In this document: positions 38,194 through 48,208 of the stretch, piece after piece
Position numbering within the stretch: the stretch's first letter is position 1
Layout of the letters: each line of letters starts with the position of its first letter
Source of the DNA: Paenibacillus pectinilyticus
GTDB taxonomy: Bacteria; Bacillota; Bacilli; Paenibacillales; NBRC-103111
Reading direction: 5' to 3'
NCBI RefSeq assembly: GCF_001700435.1
Contig: NZ_LYPC01000002.1
Location: forward strand, 236,614 to 300,613
Length of the DNA stretch: 64,000 bases
Notes under the pieces: generated by a model
What the model was told of the DNA's origin: nothing
The model's input: only the letters and a program-made list of their open reading frames with translations
Databases searched by the model: none
Position numbers and translations under genes: made by a program

Positions 38194-38445
38194 ATGCCAA
38201 ACATTAAATCCGCTATTAAACGAGTAAAAGTTAGCGAAAAGCGTCGTCTTCGTAACGCTTCCCACAAGTCCGCTTTGCGTACTGCTGTGAAAGCTTTCGA
38301 AACAGCTTTAACCCCTGAAGCTTTAGTTTCTGCTTCTAAGAAATTAGACAAAGCTGCTTCTAAAGGTTTAATCCATAAAAATGCCGCTAACCGCAAGAAG
38401 TCCCGTCTAGCTAAAAAGCTAAACGCTCTTACGGCTCAAGCGTAA
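38194..38445 (+). CDS. rpsT: 30S ribosomal protein S20
   Basis: 83 residues, Lys/Arg/Ala-rich, beginning [21 protein letters not shown] and ending [19 protein letters not shown], the standard S20 features for 16S rRNA binding. The ATG at 38194 is chosen because GGAGGTG lies 7 bases upstream; an in-frame ATG at 38185 lies within that ribosome site. It has its own promoter and terminator. Confidence 0.98.
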   Translation: MPNIKSAIKRVKVSEKRRLRNASHKSALRTAVKAFETALTPEALVSASKKLDKAASKGLIHKNAANRKKSRLAKKLNALTAQA

Positions 38446-38461
38446 TACACGGACATAAAGC

Positions 38462-38497
38462 AAAAGACTAACTCTCCTCGGAGAATTAGTCTTTTTT
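38462..38497. terminator. Bidirectional terminator between rpsT and holA
   Basis: AGACTAACTCTCC pairs with GGAGAATTAGTCT around a short loop (38465-38492). CTTTTTT follows on the plus strand, and a shorter T-run follows on the minus strand. It serves convergent rpsT and holA. Confidence 0.9.
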
Positions 38498-38513
38498 CCT
38501 TTTCCCATCCTCC

Positions 38514-39533
38514 CTAGGCAGCCAGCCTAAGAAGGAATAATTCCAATCCTAATACCTTATCGATCTTCCCCGTTTTCATCTGCAAATCGAGATCCGCGAG
38601 TTCCCCCATGATGCGGCTCAGCTTATCGCCATCATACTTCCGCGCTTGTCCCTCTGCTACTTTCACAGCAAAGGGATGCAAACCGATCTGTGAAGCCATC
38701 TGCTGCTGCGAATAGCCTTGTTTCCCGAGCTCTTTCACTTGCAGCATGATGCGGAACTGTCTGGCGATGAGTGAGGCAATTTTGATCGGCTCCTCTCGCT
38801 GCTTCAGAAGCTCCTCTAAGATGACAAAAGCACGCTCCAATCGCACATTCACAATATCCTCAATAAGGATGAATACGTTCTGTTCTGTGCTCCGAGCGAC
38901 CAACTGATCGATCACATTCGGTGAGGCCTCACCATTCGCACCCACATATAAGGAAATTTTCTCTAGCTCCGCCGATAAGGATTGTAAATTACCACCGGTG
39001 TACAAAATAAGTTGGTCAGCAGCTCCGCCTGTAAAGTTAAAACCTAGCTGACTCGCTTGTTTCGCTACCCACTGCGTCAATTCCTCAGGGCTCAATGATA
39101 GAAATGGCACAGCGGCTTCCATGTCTTTTAAAGCTTTAACAATTTTCTTACGCTCGTCCAATTTATCTGCATCAACCGTGAATACGACAACCGTGTGCTC
39201 TGCGGGGGATTTCAAATAAGCTGTCAATCGATCCAAATTATGCTCAAGCTTCGTGTTTTCCTTCGCTCCCGTGAAAAACAACGCATTCTTCGCGATGACG
39301 AGCTTCTTCGGCACCATAAAAGGAAGCGTCTCCGCATCATCCAACACGGAAGAAAGCGGCATTTCGCTCAAATCGAACTTACTTACCGCGAACTCTTTGT
39401 CTTCCGGGTCCATGAGGGAGTCCGTTAAAATTTGAATAAATTCACGCATTTTATATTTTTCAGGACCATAGCACAAATACACAGGTGCCGGTCGTCCTGC
39501 TTGTATATCTTTTAATGCTCGTTTGGCATCCAT
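38514..39533 (-). CDS. holA: DNA polymerase III delta subunit
   Basis: Clamp-loader subunit that opens the beta clamp; 339 residues. Start APVYLCYGPEKYKMRE, middle VVVFTVDADKLDERKKIVKAL, and the C-terminal collar region LIARQFRIMLQVKELGKQGYSQQQMASQIG. The ATG at 39533 is preferred, with AAGGGG about 10 bases upstream; the GTG at 39545 overlaps that site. Position beside rpsT matches yqeN of B. subtilis. Confidence 0.95.
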   Translation of the reverse strand: MDAKRALKDIQAGRPAPVYLCYGPEKYKMREFIQILTDSLMDPEDKEFAVSKFDLSEMPLSSVLDDAETLPFMVPKKLVIAKNALFFTGAKENTKLEHNLDRLTAYLKSPAEHTVVVFTVDADKLDERKKIVKALKDMEAAVPFLSLSPEELTQWVAKQASQLGFNFTGGAADQLILYTGGNLQSLSAELEKISLYVGANGEASPNVIDQLVARSTEQNVFILIEDIVNVRLERAFVILEELLKQREEPIKIASLIARQFRIMLQVKELGKQGYSQQQMASQIGLHPFAVKVAEGQARKYDGDKLSRIMGELADLDLQMKTGKIDKVLGLELFLLRLAA

Positions 39534-39741
39534 GACAGCACTCACCCCTTCCCTTCATTCTAACAACAACAAAGGGATTACGTCAAAGTCCGAAGACCTT
39601 GAAGCAATCCCTTGCCAGTCTATTTAAACACCGGTGTAAGGCCCTAGAAACCTTAAGCCGAGTGGATAATTAACTGTTCTGTGTTTCTATATAGAATAAC
39701 ATACGCAATCCATATCGATTTGGTGCAAGATATTCTTACCT

Positions 39742-40986
39742 TTATTTACTCGCTTCCGTCTTCTCACTAATATTGATCAGCAGAGTTTGGATTGATCCTT
39801 TGCTTGTAACCTGATAGAACAAATTGTCATCCTTCGTCCATTCCAGGAGCTTGATCTCATCATCTGACTGCCACACATGGTTGGACGTAAACACGACCTC
39901 TAAGGTGTTGCTATTACGAATCACAACATGCGTATTCTCAATGTCAGCCACATAAGTACCCGTTGCTGATTTCAGAGAAGCTCCAATCTGAGGTCCAATG
40001 AAAGATTGTACACCTAGATTCGCATCCGTACGATCTGCACTCGCAGGATCCGTTAACGGAACTGGAGTTGTTTTTTTGTTAGGATTTTCCAACTTAACAT
40101 CATTAGGCGTACTTGGCGCTACTGAGCCTGGCGTTGGTGAAAGAGTTGTCGAAACTTGATCCTTACTTGCTGTACCTGAAGAAGCTGTATGGTCTGGAAC
40201 TACCATGCGTGCAGGAGCGGTGGTCGAAGGCGATGTCTGCCTGTCCATTGTGTCACTCCCACCAATAGGTGAGCTGATCACATCAGGTTTCTCGATTTTA
40301 GCATCCGTAGTCGTCTGTGGACCTGATGGAACCGCACCACCACTTCGATCAGTCACTTCAGGCTTCGATGTTCCAATGGCAAAAGTATCAGCATTAGGAG
40401 CGTCCTGCGACGCTTGATTAGAAGTTGAGTCACCCTTCATTTTCTTCACTACATCGCTGCTCTCATCGCCGTGATTCACTCCTGAAGCTGTAGCAGCCTG
40501 TTTTTCTGGGGCAGCTTTGGTATCTGAGCTTGATTTGAGCAACCTAAAGCCATCAGCCTGATCTATAACCGGATGACCTAAGTTAAAAGCAAAGAAACCA
40601 AGAATAAGTCCCGCGGCAACAACACCGCTTGCGATTTTCCAAGAAAACTGATTTTTAAATCGAGTCACACCTGATCTTGGCGAACGTTCCTCCGTCTCTT
40701 GTACAGCAGCAGGGGCATGGAACGCGATGACATTATCCGTAACGGACTCGTTTTCTGATTGTTGATCTAATTGGAGCAGCTGTGGCATGATTGCATCAAC
40801 CAAACTGAAAGGTGGCATTACCTTAGGTAGTTGGGACAATTCGTCAGACAGCGCCTGCAGACGTTCAAACATCTCTGCGCAGTCCAAACAATGCCTTAGG
40901 TGAGCATGCAGCTCATCTTCCTCATTAGGAGCTAAGTCTCCATCTAGCTGTCTTTGCATGTATATCATCACCTCTTGACATTTCAT
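39742..40986 (-). CDS. Anti-sigma factor with zinc-finger domain
   Basis: 414 residues. N-terminal zf-HC2 domain with H29-x3-C33-x2-C36 (HLRHCLDC), which would bind the ECF sigma encoded just upstream. Membrane span at about 117-136. A long Ser/Thr/Pro/Asp extracellular linker (about 145-320) leads to a C-terminal folded domain (GASLKSATGTYVADIENTHV onward), likely the sensor. Its ATG overlaps the sigma stop by 4 bp, so the pair is co-translated. The signal it senses cannot be told. Confidence 0.9.
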   Translation of the reverse strand: MKCQEVMIYMQRQLDGDLAPNEEDELHAHLRHCLDCAEMFERLQALSDELSQLPKVMPPFSLVDAIMPQLLQLDQQSENESVTDNVIAFHAPAAVQETEERSPRSGVTRFKNQFSWKIASGVVAAGLILGFFAFNLGHPVIDQADGFRLLKSSSDTKAAPEKQAATASGVNHGDESSDVVKKMKGDSTSNQASQDAPNADTFAIGTSKPEVTDRSGGAVPSGPQTTTDAKIEKPDVISSPIGGSDTMDRQTSPSTTAPARMVVPDHTASSGTASKDQVSTTLSPTPGSVAPSTPNDVKLENPNKKTTPVPLTDPASADRTDANLGVQSFIGPQIGASLKSATGTYVADIENTHVVIRNSNTLEVVFTSNHVWQSDDEIKLLEWTKDDNLFYQVTSKGSIQTLLINISEKTEASK

Positions 40987-41531
40987 CCCCGAACACCTCC
41001 TTTCTGATAATCTTGGAGTAACGACTGTAAGGTGTGTCTAGCTCGAAATAAGTAAGACTTCACCGTATTGAGTGGTAAGTTAAGCGATTCTGCGATTTCA
41101 TGATACGAAAAGTCCTGCAAATAACGAAGAACAACCACAGTGCGATGGTGCTCGGGAAGCTTATCGATCGCTTCTCGAATATCTTGGGCTAGGTAGCCCG
41201 TTAATATTTCTTCTTCTACATTTTGTTCAGCAGTAAACGTCATGTCATGCTCATCCATAGAAACCGTCGGCTTCGCTCTGCGAAATTTATCGATGCAGAT
41301 GTTTGTGACAATCCGCTGTACCCACGTTTTGAATAAGGCTTTTTCTTCATATGAATTAATTTTGGTATAAATCCGAAGGAGAGCCTCCTGAGAAGCGTCC
41401 AGCGCATCTTGTTCATTATTCAATATATAGAAAGCCGTTCGGTAAACGTGAGACTCAATCTCTCGCAATAGGGTAATGAGCGCATCACGGTCACCGGCTT
41501 GTGCTGATCTTACCAGTTCGGGTGCTATCAC
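40983..41531 (-). CDS. ECF-type RNA polymerase sigma factor
   Basis: 182 residues. Region 2 (YRTAFYILNNEQDALDASQEAL, TWVQRIVTNICIDKFRR) and region 4 (LPEHHRTVVVLRYLQDFSYHEI, LNTVKSYLFRARHTL). No regions 1 or 3. The start is GTG at 41531, six to eight bases after GGGGGAGGG; the upstream extension to 41570 would run across that site. It is followed by its anti-sigma gene. A TGAAAC/CGTC promoter 136 bp upstream suggests self-activation, most like the sigma-M/X/V group. Confidence 0.93.
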   Translation of the reverse strand: MIAPELVRSAQAGDRDALITLLREIESHVYRTAFYILNNEQDALDASQEALLRIYTKINSYEEKALFKTWVQRIVTNICIDKFRRAKPTVSMDEHDMTFTAEQNVEEEILTGYLAQDIREAIDKLPEHHRTVVVLRYLQDFSYHEIAESLNLPLNTVKSYLFRARHTLQSLLQDYQKGGVRG

Positions 41532-41666
41532 TGGGATCCCTCCCCCTTGCAATCTTACAGACGCACGCACATCTCATAAGGTTGCAATATATTTGGAATA
41601 AATAGAATGAAATTTTGCTAACTTGCACTTATCAGAATAACAAAAATATAGGCATATAACACCTTT

Positions 41667-41694
41667 TAGACGAAAAATAGCTGAAATAGTTTCA
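41667..41694 (-). promoter_or_regulatory. ECF-type promoter of the sigma/anti-sigma operon
   Basis: Minus strand TGAAAC (41694-41689), 16-base spacer, CGTCTA (41672-41667). This fits ECF promoters of B. subtilis (TGAAAC, about 16, CGTC), so the sigma factor probably transcribes its own operon. Confidence 0.7.
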
Positions 41695-41743
41695 TCCTTG
41701 TGACGAAATACCAATTAATTCTTGCTTACTGCCCTTCTTCATG

Positions 41744-41788
41744 AAAAAATCCTAGAAGAATACCTCCATTTCAAGGTTTCAACTAGGA
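41744..41788 (-). terminator. Terminator after the chemotaxis receptor gene
   Basis: Minus strand TCCTAGTTGAA pairs with TTCTTCTAGGA (two mismatches), with an inner ACCT/AGGT pairing, followed by TTTTTT. It lies 16 bp past the stop. Confidence 0.75.
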
Positions 41789-41804
41789 CTTCCTTTATGC
41801 TTTA

Positions 41805-43841
41805 TTATACTTTAAATTTGGACAAGGAGTTCTGTAGGGCGTTGGATAACTCTTCTAGCTTCGACGATAATCCCACTAACCCATCACTAATGCGTAACTG
41901 TTCCGAGCTCAGAGCGGCGACTTGTTCCGAAGTGGCCAGCGACTGCTGTGACACGGCACTTACGTTCATCATGGCATCACTGAGGACAACCTGTGATTCT
42001 TCTAATTTCAACACTGTCTGACTCACGGCAGCCAATTGGGAAATAAAACTGCCCATTCGTTCTTGCACTTGTTTGAATAGTAGATCCGCTTCTTTGACCG
42101 AATGAATTTGTTCTTGGAAAATCGGATAAGCCTCGGATAATACCGCAACGGTATCCTCAATTTCTTGTTGAATCGTCTCTGTGATTTGACCAACATAATC
42201 AATAGACTGCTTGGACTGATCCGCTAGTTTCCGAATTTCATCCGCTACGACCATGAAGCCCTTTCCTGCACTGCCCGCCCTTGCGGCTTCAATCGTTGCA
42301 TTTAGTGAGAGGATATTCGTTTGTTTCGTCATCCCGCTTAAAATATCGAGCACCTTGCGAATAGATTGTGTGCTGTCTTTCAACTTATCTACTTTGGATA
42401 CCATGGAATGTGTCATGACTTCGGTCTTGCTCGTCTTGCCAATCAACTCTTCCATATACCGAATACCCGATTGACTGGAATTCTGAACTTCCTCTGCGGA
42501 AGCGCCCATTTCCTCATTCGCATGAACGACGCTCGCAATTTGTTGACCGATATGAATGGTTAATTCGTTACCGCGTTCTGCTTGGGTTGCTAATCCTGCT
42601 GCGCCTCCAGAAATTTCTGTAGTGGCGACGGCAATTTCTTTGGCCGCTTGGGCTGTATGCTTCGAGGAACTGGAAATTTCACCAGCCGTCTGCAGTACTT
42701 CCTCTGACGAAAGGTTCGTTTGTCTGAACAGTTCCGTAATTTGCTGCATCATCGTGTCGAAACTATGACCCAACTGTCCGATTTCATCTCTAGAGGTTGT
42801 CTGCACACGGATTCGTAGATCTCCGCCTGCTCCCCCCTCCATTAAATTGCGTATATGGCCCAGCGGCTTGCCAATCATCCTCGCAACGAAATAGCCAATT
42901 GCCGAAGCAATGATTAAAGCTCCGAGCGCAACAATTAATGTCAGATTATAAATAGAACTCATATCTTTGGTAAGATCCATCGTCGGGATCGTACCAATCG
43001 TAAACCAATCGGTCATGGCCGATTTCGAGAAAACGATTTGCTTCGTCCCATCCTCTGACATGAGAATATCATTTGTATTTGTTTTGCTATTTACAGCATA
43101 GGCTGATTTACTTCCCATTTCGGCTGCCTGTTGGCTATAAATAACTGTTCCAGCTTCATCTATGACTTGAATGGAACCTGTATCACCCATTTTAATGTGC
43201 TCTAGCTGCTTCTTAATAACATCGAGGTTTATATCAAAAAGCGCAATAAACACCTCATCCGAATTGGCTTGATGAATGACGCTCCCGACCGAAAATACCG
43301 GTGTTTGAATGCGGTTATCCTGTAATTTCGTCGAGAACCAAACGGGTTCCCCATCTTTCGCAACTACACGCTTAAACCAATCCTGATCCCCATAATTTTT
43401 GTCCGGCATCAAGCTTGATTTCGTTTGGATAATATCGCCTTTTTTCGTAAATAATTCGATCGACTGAATGCTATCATTTGCATGGAAATAGTTCGTTAAA
43501 GATGTTTCAAGTGCTGAGAGGTTGGCAAGATATGCCGATGAATCTTTCGTTAATTTCCCAGCATTCGTAACCTGATTTTGAAGCAAATCATCCATAACGA
43601 GCTGCAGCGTAAATTTTTCATAGAGATCATAGATGAAATCGAGTTTCTGACCAGCTTGCTCAATCGTTTGTAAGGAAGCGTCGCCAACCTTTTTTTGCAT
43701 GACATTCTTGGAAATTTGATACGACACAATGCCCATAAAGAGGACAAGCAACAAGCTGCTTACGATCATAGTAACACTTAACTTTACACCGACGGATCGA
43801 AAACCAGTTCGAGATTTCTTGCTTTGTAGTTGATTCTTCAT
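41805..43841 (-). CDS. Methyl-accepting chemotaxis protein
   Basis: 678 residues. Membrane spans at about 20-43 and 295-317 bracket an extracellular Cache-type sensor ([39 protein letters not shown]). HAMP follows ([19 protein letters not shown]), then the signalling domain with the hairpin tip [20 protein letters not shown]. The typical CheR tail pentapeptide is absent. It is a single-gene unit. The ligand is unknown. Confidence 0.95.
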   Translation of the reverse strand: MKNQLQSKKSRTGFRSVGVKLSVTMIVSSLLLVLFMGIVSYQISKNVMQKKVGDASLQTIEQAGQKLDFIYDLYEKFTLQLVMDDLLQNQVTNAGKLTKDSSAYLANLSALETSLTNYFHANDSIQSIELFTKKGDIIQTKSSLMPDKNYGDQDWFKRVVAKDGEPVWFSTKLQDNRIQTPVFSVGSVIHQANSDEVFIALFDINLDVIKKQLEHIKMGDTGSIQVIDEAGTVIYSQQAAEMGSKSAYAVNSKTNTNDILMSEDGTKQIVFSKSAMTDWFTIGTIPTMDLTKDMSSIYNLTLIVALGALIIASAIGYFVARMIGKPLGHIRNLMEGGAGGDLRIRVQTTSRDEIGQLGHSFDTMMQQITELFRQTNLSSEEVLQTAGEISSSSKHTAQAAKEIAVATTEISGGAAGLATQAERGNELTIHIGQQIASVVHANEEMGASAEEVQNSSQSGIRYMEELIGKTSKTEVMTHSMVSKVDKLKDSTQSIRKVLDILSGMTKQTNILSLNATIEAARAGSAGKGFMVVADEIRKLADQSKQSIDYVGQITETIQQEIEDTVAVLSEAYPIFQEQIHSVKEADLLFKQVQERMGSFISQLAAVSQTVLKLEESQVVLSDAMMNVSAVSQQSLATSEQVAALSSEQLRISDGLVGLSSKLEELSNALQNSLSKFKV

Positions 43842-44021
43842 TTCTTCTCCACCGCCATGTCGTATTATGTATATTACTGGTTACCTCCTTTACAATTTCG
43901 ACATATTCTTAAAAATACCTTTAAATTTTTGATCATTTCAATCAAAATTTCGAGGAAAATATTTCCTTAGAACTAGTTATATAAGCCAAAAGACTCTTTA
44001 CATACTCGTATCGACATGTCT

Positions 44022-46577
44022 TTAATTGAAACCTTTCAATCGTGTGAATATTCCATCTTTTCTCACTTCCATTTGAATTTCCCCCATCTGATCTGTGCGA
44101 AATACGCCAGCTTTTACGTTTAACAGATGGTCAATTATTTCAGGAGAAGGATGTCCATACGTATTCATAGCGCCCACAGATATGACAGCAGCCGTAGGAT
44201 TCCAAAAGGCAAGCCATTCTGGCGTCGTGGAAGTTTTGCTGCCGTGATGGGCAACTTTGAGCACGTCTATTTTGTGGTTGGTGGTGGAAGATCCTCCTAC
44301 CAAATCAGGATGCTCATGGAGATATGCAAGCACAGTCGCTTCGGACTCTTTCTCCATATCCCCGGTAAACAGCCATCGTGTTCCTTGCATGTCTAACAAA
44401 AAGACGACAGATCTGGCGTTCTGTTCTTTGACGATTTCAACGTGGGTCTCTATGTTTTCCAGGGGATACAGGATCTGCAGTTTCGTTTGGGGATCAATCT
44501 CGATCCAATCGCCTACATGTGCTGGTAACAAGGGAACTTTCTTCTGGAGAAGAGTCGTAAACATCGTAGTCATACTCCCTCCACTTTTGAACGTTCCGTT
44601 AAAGAGGAACTGCTTGACCGGGATTTGTTCGAAAACAGCCTGTAAACCGCCGCTATGATCAGCATCCTCGTGCGTAAGAACAACGAGATCTAAACTGTGT
44701 ACACCCCTTTTTTTGAGAAGAGGAACCAACAGTTTTCGACCTACTTCATAAGGATCTTTACGGTTCTTCCATTCTTCACCCGCTTTTCGAAAAGAGAGCG
44801 TTCCCCCGCCATCAATTAGTAGCTGACGTCCATACGGAGTCCGAATCAAAATTGCATCGCCTTGTCCCACGTCAATAAACTGCACAAGCCCATTTCGCAG
44901 GAAACGATCCGGTGTATATCCGATCCATAAAAGCAGGAGAAAGCCAGCGCACGTAAGGCTTAATACTATTTTTGGATTGACATTCCTTTTATTTTTGCTG
45001 TTCGTGTAATCTAACTGAATAGGTAATTCATGCTCGAGAGTCTGGTGACTTCGGTACCAAAGGAAATAAATAAACACGAGCAGTCCATAATAGCACACGA
45101 TCCACGGTAGACTGGGTGTTGGCCAAATCATTTTGACATAAGGAAGCTGTTGGAGTTTATCGGTAATCCAGAAAATGGCTTCATTTAACCATGAGATCAG
45201 CCATCCGATGCTTCTGCCTAAGGGCATATAAATGAGGCCAAGGGTTAGCGCTACTAAGCCTGCTGGAAACACGATCATACTGATTACCGGAACCAGTACA
45301 GCATTGGCTAACCAAGAGAATAAGGAAAATTGATTGAAATAGTAAATGGATACTGGAAATGAAACGGATTGCGAAACGAGTGTTATGGCGAGGGTATTTC
45401 TGAGTGTTGGTGAAGTCAAATAGGGCTTAATTAAGTCTGTTACTCTTTGTACGCCAAGGATAAGGCCTAAGGTGACAAGAAAGGAGAGCTGGAAGCTCAC
45501 ATCTAACAAAAAGTAAGGATTCCAGAGCAGCATGCCCCAAGCGGCAATGGCCAAAATATGTAGAACATCTTTCATCCCGCCACGCCTAGCTGCATACAAA
45601 GCAATCATTGACATCAGACCCGCTCGTACAATCGACGGTGATGCACCCGTGATAAGGACATAGAACGGAAGCAAACACATGCAGATGAGGAGATATGTCT
45701 CTTTGGCCATTCGGAACCGGCGCATGAGCCAAATGCAGACACCTAAGAATACAGCTATATTTAATCCTGATATGGCTAAAATGTGAGTCAGACCCAGCTC
45801 CGAAAATTGCTGGAAACGGTCAGGATCCAGATCGTCCGTGAGTCCGATCAGCATGCTCTTCATAAATCCCGCCTGCGAAGCGGGAAAGATCCCATCCATC
45901 CGCCTGCTTAGCGCAGCGCGAAGTTCGTCGTTCCAGCGCAGCAACTGAGCGACGCTAAAGCGCGCAGCCGCAGGCTGCACCTGCGCCTGATCCACCCCTT
46001 TGGCTGACAACAGCCAGTGGGTGTGGTGAAGGCGCAGGTATCGGCGGTAGTCGAAGCCGCCGAAGTTGCTGGCCGGGGACGGGCTGCGCAGCGTCCCCGT
46101 CAGGGTTAGGGCGTCGCCTCGGCGCCAGCCCGACGCCACGGCTTGCTGCGCCTGCTCCATCAGGCGCAGCGAGACCTGCACGCTTTCCCCGCCGAGCGGG
46201 AAAGCGTCGGTGTCTTGGAAGCGGACGGATGCCGCTTCCATCGTGAAGCTAGCCTTGTCACCGTCAATGGTGACAGGGCTAGCGAACCGGCCGAGCAGCG
46301 TGACCTCGCTGCCGGCGTCCTTGATCTGCCCCTGCTGCGCCAGCGGCAGGGCGGAGATGTTGCGCTGGTCGGTCCCTTGGTAATAGCCGTAGGCTATGAC
46401 GACCAGCAGCAGGGCGCCTAGCGCCTGCCGGCCAGGCAGGCGCAGCGCATAAATGATGACAAGCGCGGCTAGCAGCAGCGCGCTCGTCATCCAGGTCAAC
46501 CATGGAAGCTCCGTGTACATGGCGAGCACATAGCCACTTATCCACAGACAGCATCCTTGAACAACTGGTCTTTTCAT
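44022..46577 (-). CDS. comEC: ComEC DNA-uptake channel protein
   Basis: Membrane channel that passes single-stranded DNA in transformation; 851 residues. An N-terminal DUF4131 domain (about 30-190) is followed by the Competence domain with many spans (about 215-490; LGLTHILAISGLNIAVFLG). The C-terminal metallo-beta-lactamase-like domain has VGQGDAILI (about 566), THEDADHSGG (about 635) and HHGSKTS (about 775), thought to degrade the other strand. The N-terminal third (about 45880-46500) is much richer in GC than the rest. Last gene of comEA-EB-EC. Confidence 0.96.
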   Translation of the reverse strand: MKRPVVQGCCLWISGYVLAMYTELPWLTWMTSALLLAALVIIYALRLPGRQALGALLLVVIAYGYYQGTDQRNISALPLAQQGQIKDAGSEVTLLGRFASPVTIDGDKASFTMEAASVRFQDTDAFPLGGESVQVSLRLMEQAQQAVASGWRRGDALTLTGTLRSPSPASNFGGFDYRRYLRLHHTHWLLSAKGVDQAQVQPAAARFSVAQLLRWNDELRAALSRRMDGIFPASQAGFMKSMLIGLTDDLDPDRFQQFSELGLTHILAISGLNIAVFLGVCIWLMRRFRMAKETYLLICMCLLPFYVLITGASPSIVRAGLMSMIALYAARRGGMKDVLHILAIAAWGMLLWNPYFLLDVSFQLSFLVTLGLILGVQRVTDLIKPYLTSPTLRNTLAITLVSQSVSFPVSIYYFNQFSLFSWLANAVLVPVISMIVFPAGLVALTLGLIYMPLGRSIGWLISWLNEAIFWITDKLQQLPYVKMIWPTPSLPWIVCYYGLLVFIYFLWYRSHQTLEHELPIQLDYTNSKNKRNVNPKIVLSLTCAGFLLLLWIGYTPDRFLRNGLVQFIDVGQGDAILIRTPYGRQLLIDGGGTLSFRKAGEEWKNRKDPYEVGRKLLVPLLKKRGVHSLDLVVLTHEDADHSGGLQAVFEQIPVKQFLFNGTFKSGGSMTTMFTTLLQKKVPLLPAHVGDWIEIDPQTKLQILYPLENIETHVEIVKEQNARSVVFLLDMQGTRWLFTGDMEKESEATVLAYLHEHPDLVGGSSTTNHKIDVLKVAHHGSKTSTTPEWLAFWNPTAAVISVGAMNTYGHPSPEIIDHLLNVKAGVFRTDQMGEIQMEVRKDGIFTRLKGFN

Positions 46578-46715
46578 ACTTGGGGGAACAACTCCTTTAT
46601 TGATATTAGTTCTTGCGTCGCTATGCAGCTCGGTTCCGAATCCCCCGCTGCTATATCCACATTAAAGTTCCGCTTACGGGCCTGCTCAACCGCTCAATCC
46701 CCCTGTCTTCCCACA

Positions 46716-46765
46716 CAAAAAACCTCCCCCTAACGCAACCATTTGGCTGCTGTTAGAGAGAGGTT
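46716..46765 (-). terminator. Terminator after comEB
   Basis: Minus strand AACCTCTCTCTAAC pairs with GTTAGGGGGAGGTT, followed by TTTTTTG. It starts 21 bp past the comEB stop, so comEC, 140 bp further on, may need its own promoter or read-through. Confidence 0.85.
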
Positions 46766-46785
46766 CTTCCCCTCAGACACACTAT

Positions 46786-47298
46786 TTAATTCACAACCTC
46801 GGACACGGTTCCCGCTGGCGGCTCGTAGGTCGTCATCTGACGGAACGAAATTCCTCGCGCTACCATCAACTGACTAACTTTCTCCTGATCCTTGGGATAG
46901 CCCCGATGAAATACAATTTCCGTGACGCCACTGTTAGCCAGCATATTAGCGCAAGTCCAACACGGCTGATCGGTCACATACACTGTAGATCCTTCGCGAT
47001 CCTCGCGGTCGGTAAACAGCAGGAGATTTTGTTCGGCATGAATGGTCCGAATGCATCGCTGCTTACGAACGACTTCCTCTACGTCAGCAACGAGCTTCAG
47101 CTCGATTTCTTCCACCAGCATGCATCCTGCTTCTGTGCAATCCGGAACACCCATCGGTGCACCATTATAGGCTGTGCCTAGCAGCTTTTTACCCTGCACA
47201 AGAACTGCTCCCACATGCCTCCGATTACAGCGCGAGCGCGTGGATGCCATATAAGCAATATCTAGAAAATACGTATCCCAATCCTTACGGATGCTCAT
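46786..47298 (-). CDS. comEB: dCMP deaminase (ComEB)
   Basis: Deaminates dCMP to dUMP; 170 residues. Zinc site HAEQN and PCWTC, plus the family's extra Cys/His in the RCNRRHVGAV region. The start is the ATG at 47298, behind AGGAGGG; upstream in-frame codons lack a ribosome site. It lies between comEA and comEC, as in B. subtilis, though it is not needed for DNA uptake there. Confidence 0.95.
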   Translation of the reverse strand: MSIRKDWDTYFLDIAYMASTRSRCNRRHVGAVLVQGKKLLGTAYNGAPMGVPDCTEAGCMLVEEIELKLVADVEEVVRKQRCIRTIHAEQNLLLFTDREDREGSTVYVTDQPCWTCANMLANSGVTEIVFHRGYPKDQEKVSQLMVARGISFRQMTTYEPPAGTVSEVVN

Positions 47299-47406
47299 GA
47301 TGATTGATCCCTCCTGATGGCTCTTTCGATGGTTGCTCCCATTGTTATCGATTACCAAATCTATTGCTAGTATTTTCTCATACTTCACTAAAAATGAAAA
47401 GATAGA

Positions 47407-48015
47407 CTAGGATGGCGCTACATACACAAGCCCTTTCAGCTTCGCAAACATTTTCTCACCAATGCCTTTCACATCCATTAGTTCCTCGACCCGCTTAAAC
47501 TTCCCTTTCTTAGCACGGTGTTCAAGTATCGCCTTCGCCTTACTCTCTCCAATACCAGGCAGCTTATCTAATTGTTCTAAGGTAGCCGTATTCAAATCTA
47601 ACAGTGTTTGCTGCGAATTAGATGAAACTTGTGTTGATTGTGAAGTTTGCGCGTGTTGTGCAGTTGATGGAATAGGCGGGATCGGTGATCCCATTGGGAC
47701 CGTGGAAGAAGACTCAGGAGTCAGAGCCGAATGCGTTGAGTCGGTTGCTGAATTAGGAGCAATCCCAGGTGATTGGGAAGGAGAAGATTTGGGGGAAGCA
47801 GCAGATTTTGGCGATGGTGTAGGTTTAGGGCTTAGTAACGATTTTGCACTTGATTCTTGTGAAAGCAGCTCACTCATTTGATTATTCATTGGCATAAAGG
47901 AAGTAGTGATCAATGCTCCTCGCCCATGGAGAAAGGGCCATACAATGCAGACGCACAGCAAGACGGCCCCGATGAGCAATAGGAGTCTTTTTGTTTTATT
48001 CCCATAAAAATCCAT
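47407..48015 (-). CDS. comEA: ComEA DNA receptor
   Basis: Membrane-anchored double-stranded DNA receptor for competence; 202 residues. One N-terminal span (about 10-30), a long Ser/Pro-rich flexible linker (about 50-130), and a C-terminal double helix-hairpin-helix (LDLNTATLEQLDKLPGIGES, DVKGIGEKMFAKLKG). The linker is low in complexity, as in related proteins. It is divergent from comER and followed by comEB after 108 bp. Confidence 0.95.
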   Translation of the reverse strand: MDFYGNKTKRLLLLIGAVLLCVCIVWPFLHGRGALITTSFMPMNNQMSELLSQESSAKSLLSPKPTPSPKSAASPKSSPSQSPGIAPNSATDSTHSALTPESSSTVPMGSPIPPIPSTAQHAQTSQSTQVSSNSQQTLLDLNTATLEQLDKLPGIGESKAKAILEHRAKKGKFKRVEELMDVKGIGEKMFAKLKGLVYVAPS

Positions 48016-48208
48016 GGACTACCTTCTTTCTTAGCATATTTGCACACGCGCAGCCATATACATGAAAAAGCGTCCGAATGCTGGCAAGTATCGCTACCAT
48101 TTAAACAGGATGCAAATATATGCTCTTTCTTTGCCATTCATGGATAAGAGACCGCGTTGGTATGAAGGCGCAGGATAAAGTCTGATTTTTTTCGGGAGGG
48201 ATTACTTG

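Noticed and set aside
47462..47881. 139-residue plus-strand frame rich in Gly, Glu and Val
   Set aside because: Antisense to the low-complexity linker of comEA; the repetitive codons of the linker create it.
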